Shown: piece after piece, positions 1 to 9,153 of the stretch
How the letters are laid out: each line of letters starts with the position of its first letter
Position numbering within the stretch: the stretch's first letter is position 1
Origin: Ignavibacteria bacterium
GTDB taxonomy: Bacteria; Bacteroidota; Ignavibacteria; Tepidaquicellales; Tepidaquicellaceae
Assembly (NCBI GenBank): GCA_041649015.1
Contig: JBAZNU010000007.1
Location: 1 to 64,000 of the forward strand
Direction: 5' to 3'
Length of the DNA stretch: 64,000 nt
Made by a program: the position numbers and the translations under genes
The notes under the pieces: generated by a model
What the model saw: only the letters and a program-made list of their open reading frames with translations
The model's database searches: none
What the model was told of the DNA's origin: nothing

Positions 1-3000
1 TTTCTGAAAATCCCTGGATTGATTTTGCTCCGATTATTTCCGAGTAAAACCGGTTATAATACAAATCTATACTTGAGTTTGTTGCTATAACGCCGTCTGA
101 GAAGTTATTGAAATTATTATTTTTAATTGTTCCTCCGCAGACTCCGTTAACAGCCGCTGCGATTGCAGATACTCCCGAAATGTTGTTAAAATAGTTGCCC
201 TCAAGTCTTATTGGAGTTTCTATTGCAGACAAAGAGTTAAATGAAGTTACCAAAGGGCTGCTAATATTTGTTTCATTTATTATGAAGCTATTCCCGCCTA
301 TATAAGCATTTCGCCACCATGGGTTTTCGCAACTGCTGTACTGATAATAGATTGCGCCTGACTTAGTGTCTATATAAAACTGACTGCTGTTTATTGTAAT
401 ATCATTGCAGTTAATAATACTGAGAGCACAGTTTTGATATTGTGCGTCCAATCCCCCCTGAGGTTCGTAAGCTATATTCTTGAATACGGAATTTGAAATG
501 TGTATATCCGTGCCGCCTATAAATGATATACCTTCCCAGTAACAGTTGTTTCCGGAAAATTCTGTCATTGTAGGAGATGAATTCTGGGGTAAGATACCTG
601 AATAAAAACTTCCTCCCGAGAATACTATTTTACCTTTCGGATTAAACTTAATTGTGGTTCCCTGATAAAGCCTTAATTCATGGTTGTTATTGAAAACAAT
701 GCTGTCGCACACAAATGTTGAAGAAATTACTTCCTCATCGCATACGAACGTTCCCCCTTCCTGCATTACGGGAGCGATTTTAAGAAGCTTTCCTTCACCT
801 GGTTGGAATTCTCCGGCATACACGAATTCAGTTGTAGATTTATTAAAGTATGATATTACGGAATCTGTTACTGCTTCCTTTATTACCCAGTTATTAAATC
901 CAGGTAATTGAGAGGGGTTAAATTTAATTTTCAATACTCTTATGTCTCCGAAAACATTGGCATCATTAACCGGATAAGTTCTTTTATTTACAGCATAAAG
1001 ATACTTGCTTTTATCGAAAGGTTTTGATGATGCAGGATTTGTTTTAAAAAACCCCAGCTCCCAAAATCTTTTAATCAAATTATCATAATCTCCTCCTTCT
1101 GTTTGATTGCAGGGAACCGTTGCACCATTTAGATATGGTGCCAAACTTTTTATATCGTTTACATATTCGTAATTTGTATATCCGCATTCAGTGCAGTCAG
1201 GATATGTTACAGGGTTTACCGTTAGTGTTTTATCATGTATCAAATGTTCATTTGGTAGGTTCATGGGATACATATAGTCGCCTGTTCTTTTAATCTTATA
1301 ATTTAAATTTGCTACAAAATCCCATTTATGCTGACCATAATAATTTGTATCCCTTTTCCCCGAGAAAATACTGTCGGAAGTTGTTAATCCCCAATTATAA
1401 GAGTGTTTACCGGTATCCTGTAATTTACTTGTATAAGAAAATTCAAGCATGATTTTAGCTCCATATGCCATGGATGTATGCATTAGTAATGAGATTTCTT
1501 CATTAGTTGGCTCCCTTATTCCCCAATCACCAGCCAATCCGGAACCAGTAATATTATTCTCATCGCTGTTAATCTGATTTATTACGCCGTATATTAATCC
1601 TTTATCTCTGGCTTTTTTATAAAAATATTTTTGCTGGCGTACGAACCAGGAGATAGAATTCTGAACACTAAACTCGTTGTCAGATGTATAGGCACAATAA
1701 TTTGATGCAGGGAAAACATATTGACTAATGTGATATGTCGAAGGAATGTTTGGAAATACATCAGGATATCTTAAGGTATAATAAAAAGGAAACCATTGTG
1801 TTATCATTATATCCGTAAGAGCGCTGTCGCTTATTGCTTTGTCCATACAAACATCCCATTGTCTTTCATCCGCAATATTTTTGTTTCTTAGTGCGGTCCA
1901 ATCTATAAATGCTTTAGGGTCAGTGATAAAGATTAATGACATTTGATTGTTGGAGTACTTTTTTACAAGTTTGTTAACTTCACCTATGCATTCCAGATTC
2001 GGATATTGCACTTCGTCAACCCAGAAATAGCCAAGTCCATTGTTTGTTTCAACAAATGCTTCGACTTCTTCTTTGATTCGTAAATGAAATTTCCAGGGAT
2101 TTTGATTCCCAGGTAATATTTCATTTTCATAAGTATCCGTAAAAAGATAATGCGCCCATGAGTCATCAACTCTTACGTAGTCAAGCCATACATCAACCTT
2201 GCCATGCCATTTTATCTGGTAATCAATTTGACTTAAAAAGTCGGGTTTGTCTGGGCTGCCGCGTTTTCCTACAGCGAGTGAATCTGCAAGGACGGAGAGG
2301 AAATTAGCTGTATCCAAAATTGGTAAATTGGAATTAAAATATCTCTCGAGGTAACTCCCATCATAATAATAATTTAATCCTACTTTAGTTAAAAAATTTA
2401 TGCATTTAATATAAGTAGTATCAAAAATATCACCGTTGAAATTCTTTACATAAACAATAACAACGGTATCGTTAGGATGTGTTTTTGCATAAACAGAATC
2501 AATTCTCATCCTTGGTTTGATAAACCAACGCATTTTATATTCACTTTGTTTAATATCAGAATACAATCTTTCCCAGCCGCTGCTGTTAGTTGAGTCCGGC
2601 TTCCTTGTTAGGTTATTTGTCTGACTGCAGTTTTCATATAAACCTTTTACCATAAATCCCGCAGAATCTCTTCCTGCTTTGCAATATCTGCCTCTTATCG
2701 TTACGCCCGTAAAATCATCATCTACATTTTCACCTGTTACATTTGTGCTTGCATATCCGAATGAAGGAAACTTTAAATGCCACGTTCCAGGGTCTTCTGC
2801 CTGATATGTAAATCTCTGTCCATAAGCAGGGCGAAGTATTTTTTCTCTTTCAAATATCAAAGAATTGTCATTTGCGATATTCTTCCAGTTCGTGATTACC
2901 TGAATCATCTCGCTTTGATAATTTTTGATGGGTTCAAAAAATCCCCCGTCTCTTTGAGTTGTATTGCTCCATTCGCTCGGAAAGTAATCCAGATGTGCAC

Positions 3001-3208
3001 AATAACTATGCATCATATTGTAGGATAAATCCTGATACCATTGATGGTGGGATCTTGTTTCAAGAACATTTAAAAAGTAGTGGCTCATTGGTCCCAGATA
3101 AAACCCTTTTTTCATATTAGGGTTGTTCTGTGAATTTAACTGTGATAAACTCGTGAATGCTATAATTACTACTGTAATCATTGCAAGTATAAATTTTAAT
3201 TTTCTCAT
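1..3208 (-). CDS. Large secreted protein with right-handed beta-helix region, C-terminus cut by window edge
   Basis: An uninterrupted reading frame runs from an ATG at 3208 to the left edge (about 1069 codons) with no stop, so the C-terminus is missing. The N-terminus (MRKLKFI, then a hydrophobic stretch ending near FTSLSQ) is a signal peptide. Residues of about 30-700 form a large globular region I cannot assign. From about residue 750 the sequence becomes Asn/Ser/Gly/Ile-rich with repeated short strands such as NNYF, NNNF and ITNCN-like turns, the look of parallel beta-helix (PbH1) repeats. The architecture resembles the 1145-residue beta-helix protein at 46107-49544, so a T9SS sorting tail beyond the edge is likely but unseen. 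The gene is secreted; substrate unknown. Confidence 0.8.
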   Translation of the reverse strand, partial: MRKLKFILAMITVVIIAFTSLSQLNSQNNPNMKKGFYLGPMSHYFLNVLETRSHHQWYQDLSYNMMHSYCAHLDYFPSEWSNTTQRDGGFFEPIKNYQSEMIQVITNWKNIANDNSLIFEREKILRPAYGQRFTYQAEDPGTWHLKFPSFGYASTNVTGENVDDDFTGVTIRGRYCKAGRDSAGFMVKGLYENCSQTNNLTRKPDSTNSSGWERLYSDIKQSEYKMRWFIKPRMRIDSVYAKTHPNDTVVIVYVKNFNGDIFDTTYIKCINFLTKVGLNYYYDGSYLERYFNSNLPILDTANFLSVLADSLAVGKRGSPDKPDFLSQIDYQIKWHGKVDVWLDYVRVDDSWAHYLFTDTYENEILPGNQNPWKFHLRIKEEVEAFVETNNGLGYFWVDEVQYPNLECIGEVNKLVKKYSNNQMSLIFITDPKAFIDWTALRNKNIADERQWDVCMDKAISDSALTDIMITQWFPFYYTLRYPDVFPNIPSTYHISQYVFPASNYCAYTSDNEFSVQNSISWFVRQQKYFYKKARDKGLIYGVINQINSDENNITGSGLAGDWGIREPTNEEISLLMHTSMAYGAKIMLEFSYTSKLQDTGKHSYNWGLTTSDSIFSGKRDTNYYGQHKWDFVANLNYKIKRTGDYMYPMNLPNEHLIHDKTLTVNPVTYPDCTECGYTNYEYVNDIKSLAPYLNGATVPCNQTEGGDYDNLIKRFWELGFFKTNPASSKPFDKSKYLYAVNKRTYPVNDANVFGDIRVLKIKFNPSQLPGFNNWVIKEAVTDSVISYFNKSTTEFVYAGEFQPGEGKLLKIAPVMQEGGTFVCDEEVISSTFVCDSIVFNNNHELRLYQGTTIKFNPKGKIVFSGGSFYSGILPQNSSPTMTEFSGNNCYWEGISFIGGTDIHISNSVFKNIAYEPQGGLDAQYQNCALSIINCNDITINSSQFYIDTKSGAIYYQYSSCENPWWRNAYIGGNSFIINETNISSPLVTSFNSLSAIETPIRLEGNYFNNISGVSAIAAAVNGVCGGTIKNNNFNNFSDGVIATNSSIDLYYNRFYSEIIGAKSIQGFSE

Positions 3209-3273
3209 TTTAAAATTTATTTAAATTCTAAAAAATGTTTGATTTAAAAAACCTGATAATAATAAATTTTTAA

Positions 3274-4629
3274 TCACTTTACATAAACAAGTTTTCTTGA
3301 CTGCTCAAAAACATTATTGCTTTTTATGTCAGAAGCCCGCATTCTATAAATATACACACCTGAAGACAAACCCATCTTTCCTATATCAATTCCCGCATAA
3401 TAATTGCCTGACGTGAAAAACTCGTAGTTATATACCTTTAATACCTCCTTTCCTGTTATGTCATAGACGTTTAATGAAACAAATGAAGGTCTTGATATAG
3501 AAAAGTTTATTCTTGTTGATGAATTAAAAGGATTTGGATAATTCTGTTCAAGAATGAACAGTTCGGGTTTGGTTGTTATTTGATTGTTTATTCCGGTTAT
3601 TATTATAGGTCCTCCACCGTCATTAGTTCGGATTCCAATATTATATCCAAGACTCCACCCTGTATCCTTATTTGCAAAATCAATTCCAGTAAATTGTATT
3701 TGTCCAAATGATGTATCAGGTTGTTGAAAGTTCCAATTTACACCACCATTGGTTGAAATCCAGATAATTCCTCTATATTTTGCACCAACATCAAAAAACC
3801 TAATTCCATTATCTCCATATATTGTATCTTTATTTACAAATTCAAAATCAGCAATAGTCTTGCCAACTATATAATTCAAATTTGGAAGGTTATATACATT
3901 CCAATTTAAACCCCCATTTGTAGTTTTCTTGAATTTATCACCCGCTGAAACATAGCCTATATTCTCGTCTAAAAAATACAACTTTGATATACCAAATGAC
4001 TGTTGTATTTGTATCCAATTTACGCCCGAATTTGTGGTTTTCCATAGATCAGAATAATTCGTTGACCAACCAACATACTCTCCGTTTACTTTGTTCTTCA
4101 GAAAGAACACTTTTCCAAATCCTGTATTGGTTGATTGAACGTTCCAGGTTACTCCTGCATTTGTTGTCCTCCATAGAAATGGCAACCCGCTAGCAGTGCC
4201 GCCTACCCAGCCGGTGTCACGGTTAACAAATGAGAGTCCGTTTACTGTCCAGGAACCTGCTAATGGCAGACTATCCCACGAAATACCAAGATCGTATGAT
4301 CTTAATAACATACCATATCCGCTTGCACTCATTCCATTTGCATATACTGTACTTGTATCAATTATTTCAAAATTACCAACATATTGACCCGGTAAAATTA
4401 TTAACCAATTAAACCCTCCATTTATTGTTCTAAGTGTTATTGCGGGATCCATAGAAATCAATCCAGTGTTTGCATTAATAAATTTAAGATCATTAACCTG
4501 TCCATTCACTGGCAACGGCTGAGAAAACCACCCTGACTGGGAATAAGAAGAGACGGTAAATAAAAGTAATAGAATCTGAAATGAAAGTATTGTTAATTTT
4601 GAACTTTTGAGGTAATATAAAACTTTCAT
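3274..4629 (-). CDS. Secreted YCF48/BNR-type beta-propeller protein with T9SS sorting domain
   Basis: This 451-residue protein starts with a hydrophobic signal peptide (about residues 11-30, ending VSSYSQ). The body has repeated 'T.NGG..W' motifs (RTINGGFNW, RTTNAGVTW, KTTNSGVNW, KKTTNGGLNW), the signature of YCF48/BNR-like beta-propeller blades. The last 80 or so residues are a type A T9SS sorting domain: EQNYPNPFN, LNVYDITGKEV, SSGVYIYR and a basic end (RKLVYVK). It is predicted to cross the outer membrane through T9SS and stay at the surface or be released. It lies 65 nt downstream of no gene on its own strand and 65 nt upstream of the left-edge secreted gene, so the two may be co-transcribed. 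Ligand unknown. Confidence 0.88.
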   Translation of the reverse strand: MKVLYYLKSSKLTILSFQILLLLFTVSSYSQSGWFSQPLPVNGQVNDLKFINANTGLISMDPAITLRTINGGFNWLIILPGQYVGNFEIIDTSTVYANGMSASGYGMLLRSYDLGISWDSLPLAGSWTVNGLSFVNRDTGWVGGTASGLPFLWRTTNAGVTWNVQSTNTGFGKVFFLKNKVNGEYVGWSTNYSDLWKTTNSGVNWIQIQQSFGISKLYFLDENIGYVSAGDKFKKTTNGGLNWNVYNLPNLNYIVGKTIADFEFVNKDTIYGDNGIRFFDVGAKYRGIIWISTNGGVNWNFQQPDTSFGQIQFTGIDFANKDTGWSLGYNIGIRTNDGGGPIIITGINNQITTKPELFILEQNYPNPFNSSTRINFSISRPSFVSLNVYDITGKEVLKVYNYEFFTSGNYYAGIDIGKMGLSSGVYIYRMRASDIKSNNVFEQSRKLVYVK

Positions 4630-4700
4630 AATATTATATATTTTGAATTAAATAAAATATAGATTTACTTTAGGTAATGTTATTTACTCATATTTTATGA

Positions 4701-4931
4701 TTATTAAAATCCAAATATTCAGTTGCACTTCTCGATAAATTACAGCTTGAACTTTTTGAAGCGATAAGCCAGAAGCCGCAAACGATGGACTTTGACGAGA
4801 TAAGACTTTTTGTGGATAATGTTTTTATGGTTCTGAATAAATGTGCTTCAATAACAAAGGATGTGAAGAATGCATTGCTTCAGAAGGATTATAAAGAATT
4901 GTTTACTGAGACGTATAATTCACCTGCATAG
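4701..4931 (+). pseudogene. 5'-truncated gene remnant, unknown family
   Basis: An open frame of 76 codons between stops at 4698 and 4929 has no ATG, GTG or TTG near its beginning, yet its composition is protein-like and predicted helical (LLDKLQLELFEAI, FDEIRLFVDNVFMVLNK, DVKNALLQKDYKELF). The stretch before it is AT-rich and non-coding. A terminator-like hairpin follows 30 nt later. The simplest reading is the 3' end of a gene that lost its 5' half. It could also be a small real gene with a non-standard start. I do not recognise the family. Confidence 0.4.
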
Positions 4932-4960
4932 GCTTAGAAGGTAATAGAAAAATAGTAAAG

Positions 4961-4990
4961 GGCGGGAGCGAAGGTTTCCGCCTTTTTTTA
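4961..4990 (+). terminator. Rho-independent terminator after the gene remnant
   Basis: A GGCGG / CCGCC stem (4961-4965 with 4978-4982) is followed by a run of seven T on the plus strand. It sits 30 nt after the stop of the remnant at 4701-4931, which supports that frame once being transcribed. The following 180 bp, to 5179, hold nothing I can identify. Confidence 0.55.
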
Positions 4991-5179
4991 ATTTGAGGCG
5001 TAATAATAGAACACCTGACAGCAACTGGCAGACAGATTTCACGGATTAAACATATAAACGCTGATTGAGATTATAAAAGAACGCACGACAAAAACTGATT
5101 GATTTAAGATTGACACTGATATCGAACACGGTTTCTTGATAATAATTCGTAGAATAAAATTATGGGGATCGAAATAAAA

Positions 5180-5207
5180 AACCCGCCTCGATGAATCGGG
5201 GCGGGTT
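5180..5207 (-). terminator. Terminator of the choice-of-anchor J gene
   Basis: AACCCGCC at 5180-5187 pairs with GGCGGGTT at 5200-5207, and the stem extends inward by several pairs. Read on the minus strand it is followed by a T run. It lies 22 nt after the stop codon of the gene at 5230-6159. Confidence 0.8.
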
Positions 5208-5229
5208 GACGCATAGAAAATGTGAAATT

Positions 5230-6159
5230 TTACTTCACAAGAATCATTTTCTTTGTTTGTACGAAATCCTGTGATGTAAGTTTGTAATAGTAGATACCGC
5301 TTGTTAGTCCGCTTCCGTCGAAGTTTGTTTCGTAGTAGCCTGCATTTGTATTACCGTTGTGCAGAGTCTTTACAAGCTGTCCGAGATTGTTATAGACTTC
5401 AAGCAAAACACTTCCATTTTTAGGGACATCGAATTTAATCTTTGTTGTAGGATTAAACGGATTTGGGTAGTTTTGGCTAAGAGCGTATTTCTTTGGGACG
5501 TTTGTACCTATCTGAGAAATGCCTACGCTGGCTCGGTTTCCGACTAATACGTCATCGATATTGCACCAGAATCCATCATTAGTAGTGTTCATATAATATC
5601 TGAATCCAAGGCAAATTTTCTGACCTGCAAATGCAGTAAGTGAAAATTTATGTTCCATCCAAACATTATTCGCAAGTGGAACGCCTGCACTATCATTGCT
5701 CTTAATAGTTGCAAGTTTTTCCAGAGTTAAACCTGAAGATTGTTCGAGCAAAGTCCATACCTGCATAGTATCAAGATATGGCTGAAAACCCTCAGGACTT
5801 CCAATAAGCATCCAGAAAATTAAGCTGTCACCCGGTTGAACTGTGAATGTATCCGTTATTGTCCAATCATCTGCTATTGGATTACCGGCACTCCACGGAA
5901 TAGTAAGGGCTCTTTTGCTGTCGTGTGCTTTTGAAGTAAGTAATGCGTTGGTTCCGACATAATTAGTGTTTGAGTCTCTAACTGCCCAGTTTCTGCCTGG
6001 TCCGCCTGTTCCATCAACATCTTCCTTTACCCAGTTAGGCGGAAGACTGTCTGTGTTAAATCCCGTAGTTTCAAAGTTTTCGTTAATAAGAATTCTTTGT
6101 GCAAAGACACTCGGGATAATAAATGCTAAAGCTAAAAGCGTAAAAATTAATTTCTTCAT
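5230..6159 (-). CDS. Secreted choice-of-anchor J domain protein with T9SS sorting domain
   Basis: The 309-residue product has a clear signal peptide (MKKLIFTLLALAFIIPSVFA, cut before Q). Residues of about 25-210 match the choice-of-anchor J / cleaved-adhesin jelly-roll pattern: NENFE near the start, LPPNW, a 'W...ADDW' strand pair and the ending 'NIDDV.VG'. Residues 225-309 are a T9SS type A tail (QNYPNPFNPTTKIKF, LEVYNNLGQLV, TSGIYYYKL, KKMILVK). Such proteins are surface-exposed and often bind carbohydrate or other surface ligands; that role is inferred. A good Shine-Dalgarno (AAAGGA) precedes the ATG by about 6 nt. It is transcribed divergently from nuoA and ends at a strong terminator. 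Confidence 0.9.
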   Translation of the reverse strand: MKKLIFTLLALAFIIPSVFAQRILINENFETTGFNTDSLPPNWVKEDVDGTGGPGRNWAVRDSNTNYVGTNALLTSKAHDSKRALTIPWSAGNPIADDWTITDTFTVQPGDSLIFWMLIGSPEGFQPYLDTMQVWTLLEQSSGLTLEKLATIKSNDSAGVPLANNVWMEHKFSLTAFAGQKICLGFRYYMNTTNDGFWCNIDDVLVGNRASVGISQIGTNVPKKYALSQNYPNPFNPTTKIKFDVPKNGSVLLEVYNNLGQLVKTLHNGNTNAGYYETNFDGSGLTSGIYYYKLTSQDFVQTKKMILVK

Positions 6160-6314
6160 TTCTTTTCCTTTCGATTAATTTGGCTAAATGTATGTATAAT
6201 TGACAAATAAAGAAACGAAAAATTTTATGTGCAAATTTTCAGGACTATATTATTATTTTGAAAATTTGGCAATTTTTGACTTTAGACTTTTAGCAATCTT
6301 AAGTATCTTATTTT

Positions 6315-6683
6315 ATGTTAAGTCTATATATACCTATTCTTTTAATAATGGGGTTTGCAATTTTGCTTGCCTTCATTTTTGTTAAAACATCGACATGGTT
6401 CGGACCGAGTAAACCCGACACAGAAAAACTTTCAACATATGAAAGCGGTATGGAGCCTATAGGTTCGGCACGCGACCGGTTTTCCGTGAAATACTATATG
6501 GTCGCCGTTAGCTTCATCGTGTTCGATATTGAGGTTGTTTTTCTTTATCCATGGGCAATTTCATTCCTGAACTTTCCAAAACCGGAAATGGTTTATTCTT
6601 TAATAATAGCCATGCTTTTTATTGTGATACTCGTAGCCGGGCTAATATATGAATACAAAAAAGGGGTTCTGAAATGGGATTAG
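6315..6683 (+). CDS. nuoA: NADH-quinone oxidoreductase subunit A
   Basis: NuoA is a small membrane subunit of respiratory complex I, next to the quinone site. The 122-residue protein has three hydrophobic helices (about residues 4-24, 63-84, 92-112). It carries the family's conserved loop YESGMEPIGSARDRFSVKYYMVA and the acidic segment FDIEVVFLYPWA in helix 2. Length is normal. The start at 6315 gives the standard short N-terminus. Its stop overlaps the nuoB start by 10 nt, so the two are translationally coupled. Usually nuoC follows nuoB; here it lies about 30 kb away. Confidence 0.97.
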   Translation: MLSLYIPILLIMGFAILLAFIFVKTSTWFGPSKPDTEKLSTYESGMEPIGSARDRFSVKYYMVAVSFIVFDIEVVFLYPWAISFLNFPKPEMVYSLIIAMLFIVILVAGLIYEYKKGVLKWD

Positions 6684-7186
6684 AAGAAAAACTTGGTAAG
6701 GACGGTTATCTCACTGGTAAGCTTGATGACCTAATGCAATGGGCACGCAAACACAGTATGTGGCCTATGCCGATGGGGATTTCCTGCTGTGCGATTGAAA
6801 TGATGGCTACTGCGTCTTCGCGTTTTGATATAGCACGTTTTGGTTCTGAAGTTATGAGATTTTCACCGCGTCAAAGCGATGTTATGATTGTTGCAGGAAC
6901 CACAACATATAAAATGGCAAAAGTAGTTCGCAAGATTTACGACCAGATGCCCGAGCCTAAGTGGGTCATTGCTATGGGTGCGTGTACCTCATCAGGTGGT
7001 ATGTACAGAAGCTATCCCGTTGTACAGGGAATAGACCAGTTTCTGCCTGTGGATGTTTATGTGGCGGGCTGTCCACCGAGACCCGACAATCTATTGAACG
7101 CGCTGATAACTCTGCAGGAGAAGGTGCTTGCAAGTAAGGGCAGTAATAGCAAACAAGAGCAGATAAAAGAGAAACATTTATCATAA
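6674..7186 (+). CDS. nuoB: NADH-quinone oxidoreductase subunit B
   Basis: NuoB carries the last iron-sulfur cluster (N2) of complex I, which passes electrons to quinone. The 170-residue protein shows all four cluster ligands: tandem Cys38-Cys39 in ISCCAIEMM, Cys104 in GACTSSGG and Cys133 in VAGCPPRP. The start overlaps nuoA by 10 nt. The C-terminus is a short Lys/Gln-rich tail. A perfect 15-bp hairpin follows the stop directly, so the nuoAB transcript ends here, which confirms that nuoC is not in this operon. Confidence 0.97.
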   Translation: MGLEEKLGKDGYLTGKLDDLMQWARKHSMWPMPMGISCCAIEMMATASSRFDIARFGSEVMRFSPRQSDVMIVAGTTTYKMAKVVRKIYDQMPEPKWVIAMGACTSSGGMYRSYPVVQGIDQFLPVDVYVAGCPPRPDNLLNALITLQEKVLASKGSNSKQEQIKEKHLS

Positions 7187-7217
7187 CAAAGACCCTGCAA
7201 TGTTGCAGGGTCTTTGT
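7186..7217. terminator. Bidirectional terminator between nuoB and acyl-CoA synthetase gene
   Basis: A perfect 15-bp inverted repeat (7186-7200 with 7203-7217) with a 2-nt loop is followed by T's on the plus strand. It lies between two convergent stop codons, nuoB at 7186 and the synthetase at 7219, so it probably serves both. Confidence 0.9.
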
Positions 7218-7218
7218 T

Positions 7219-9006
7219 TTATACCTTGTGGTACATATTATCTATGATGTACCTATACTTTTCTTCTACAAATTTTCTTTTCACTTTCAACGTAGGAGTA
7301 AGTTCACCTCCTTCTATAGTAAATGGTGTTTGTATTAGATTGAATTTACGTATCTTTTCGAACGATGCAAGATTTTTCTGAACCTCGTTTATATCCTTAT
7401 CAATTTGTTTAATTAAAGCAGGATTAGTAAATAGATCGGATTCAAATTCAATATTTATACCGAGTTTTTTTGCAAGACTTTTCAATTCATTTATCTCTGG
7501 AACGATAAGCGCCGTTACATACATCCTTTCATTCCCGATTATCATAACCTGATCAATATAAGGAAGATTGCTGACGAGATATTCTATTTGTGCAGGTGCA
7601 ATATATTTACCGCCCGAAGATTTAAACAAAGATTTCTTCCGGTCAGTAATCTTAAGGTAACCGTCTGAATCCATCGTTCCGATATCACCGGTATGAAACC
7701 ACCCGTCAACTATTGCTTTAGCCGTTTCTTCCGGCTGGTTAAAGTAGCCTTTCATAACTATATCTCCCTTAACGAGTATTTCCCCGTCATCAGCTATTTT
7801 TACCTGAACATTATTAATCGGAAGTCCTATAGTTCCGTACTTATTTTTCTCGGTCCTGTTCACCGAGACAACCGGAGAAGTTTCCGTAAGTCCGTATCCT
7901 TCGAGTGTCAGTATTCCTATACCCTCAAAAAACTCACCGATGGATTTGTTAAGAGCTCCTCCCCCGGAAACAAAGAGTCTAAGCATGCCCCCGGTCTTTT
8001 CTCGTATTTTCGAAAATACCAGCTTATCAGCAAGAGTCCATTTTACCGATTTCTTATTGTTCCAGTGAGTTCTTGCAACCTCAAGCCCCCGGTTATAAAT
8101 TTTCTTTCTGAAACCTTCTTCCATTTCGTAACCGGTTTTTATAAGTTTATTGTATATCTTATCAAGAAGACGCGGTACAGTAATAATAATAGTAGGTTTC
8201 ACCTCAGTCATCTGCAGACCGATTGTATCTATACTCTGAGCGTAGTAAGTTTTAGAGCCGAAAAATAATGCAAGATAATATCCCGCTGTGCGTTCAAAGA
8301 TGTGCGAATACGGTAGGTATGAAAGAAATACGTCGTCTTTGCCCGTGTGTAGAATCTTAGGGAACGTTTTGAGGTTCGAAAAAATATTCTTGTGAGTCAA
8401 CATAACTCCTTTGGGGACTCCTGTTGTTCCCGACGTATAGATGATCGTCAGCAGGTCTTCCTCTTTTACACTATCGGAAATAATTTCAAGTGCTTCGAGA
8501 AGTTCATTCTTTGTTAGTGTTTTCTTCTCGCAGAATATATCAGAAAATGTTATTATGTGGTCTTTGTTTTCCTGCTTGCCAATTCCGTTGAACGATATTA
8601 TATGTTTTAAATCGGGACATTCATTTTTTATCGCTCGAATTTTGTCAAGCTGCATTGTTGTTGAGACGAAGACTACCTCAGCCTTGCAGTCTAAAAGAAT
8701 ATACTTTATTGATTCCGAGGAAAGTGAGGGATATATTGGTACGCTTACATTGTTTGAAAACATGCACGCAAGGTCTGTCATTACCCATTCAATCCTGTTT
8801 TCCGATATGATGGCAAGAGTACTGTTCTTCCTGAGCCCGAGCCGTAAAAGAAAATTCTTTATACATATAGAATGATTTACAATTCCGAACATACTTATTC
8901 CTTCGTATACATCCTTCTTCTTTGTAAAGAATATGTCTCTCATTACATCGAATTTCTTGATATTGTTTATCAGCAGCTGAACAAGCGTCTTTTTATGAAT
9001 ACCCAT
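7219..9006 (-). CDS. Long-chain fatty-acid--CoA ligase (AMP-binding family)
   Basis: The 595-residue enzyme activates fatty acids to acyl-CoA through an acyl-adenylate. It shows the ATP/AMP-binding P-loop YTSGTTGVPKG (residues 190-200), the adenylate motif EGYGLTETSP in the middle, and the C-terminal hinge and catalytic block GWFHTGDIG, ITDRKK and GKYIAP. No signal peptide or membrane segment is present, and length fits the FadD/FadD15-like long-chain group (about 600). The start ATG at 9006 gives a compact N-terminus. It is transcribed divergently from the RND efflux genes and ends at a terminator shared with nuoB. Exact chain-length specificity cannot be read from the sequence. Confidence 0.93.
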   Translation of the reverse strand: MGIHKKTLVQLLINNIKKFDVMRDIFFTKKKDVYEGISMFGIVNHSICIKNFLLRLGLRKNSTLAIISENRIEWVMTDLACMFSNNVSVPIYPSLSSESIKYILLDCKAEVVFVSTTMQLDKIRAIKNECPDLKHIISFNGIGKQENKDHIITFSDIFCEKKTLTKNELLEALEIISDSVKEEDLLTIIYTSGTTGVPKGVMLTHKNIFSNLKTFPKILHTGKDDVFLSYLPYSHIFERTAGYYLALFFGSKTYYAQSIDTIGLQMTEVKPTIIITVPRLLDKIYNKLIKTGYEMEEGFRKKIYNRGLEVARTHWNNKKSVKWTLADKLVFSKIREKTGGMLRLFVSGGGALNKSIGEFFEGIGILTLEGYGLTETSPVVSVNRTEKNKYGTIGLPINNVQVKIADDGEILVKGDIVMKGYFNQPEETAKAIVDGWFHTGDIGTMDSDGYLKITDRKKSLFKSSGGKYIAPAQIEYLVSNLPYIDQVMIIGNERMYVTALIVPEINELKSLAKKLGINIEFESDLFTNPALIKQIDKDINEVQKNLASFEKIRKFNLIQTPFTIEGGELTPTLKVKRKFVEEKYRYIIDNMYHKV

Positions 9007-9153
9007 GATTGTTTGTTTATGCTTTAAATTAATAAAAATAGACTAAATAAAATATTTGATTTAATGTGCCATAATAAAATTGTCGATTTTTGTTTCTTTT
9101 GAATTGATATCTAATTAAAAAATACTAAATTTGGAAACAATTACATTTAATAA

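Noticed and set aside
7693..8268. 191-codon plus-strand open frame
   Set aside because: Lies wholly inside the acyl-CoA synthetase gene on the other strand and encodes no recognisable motif.
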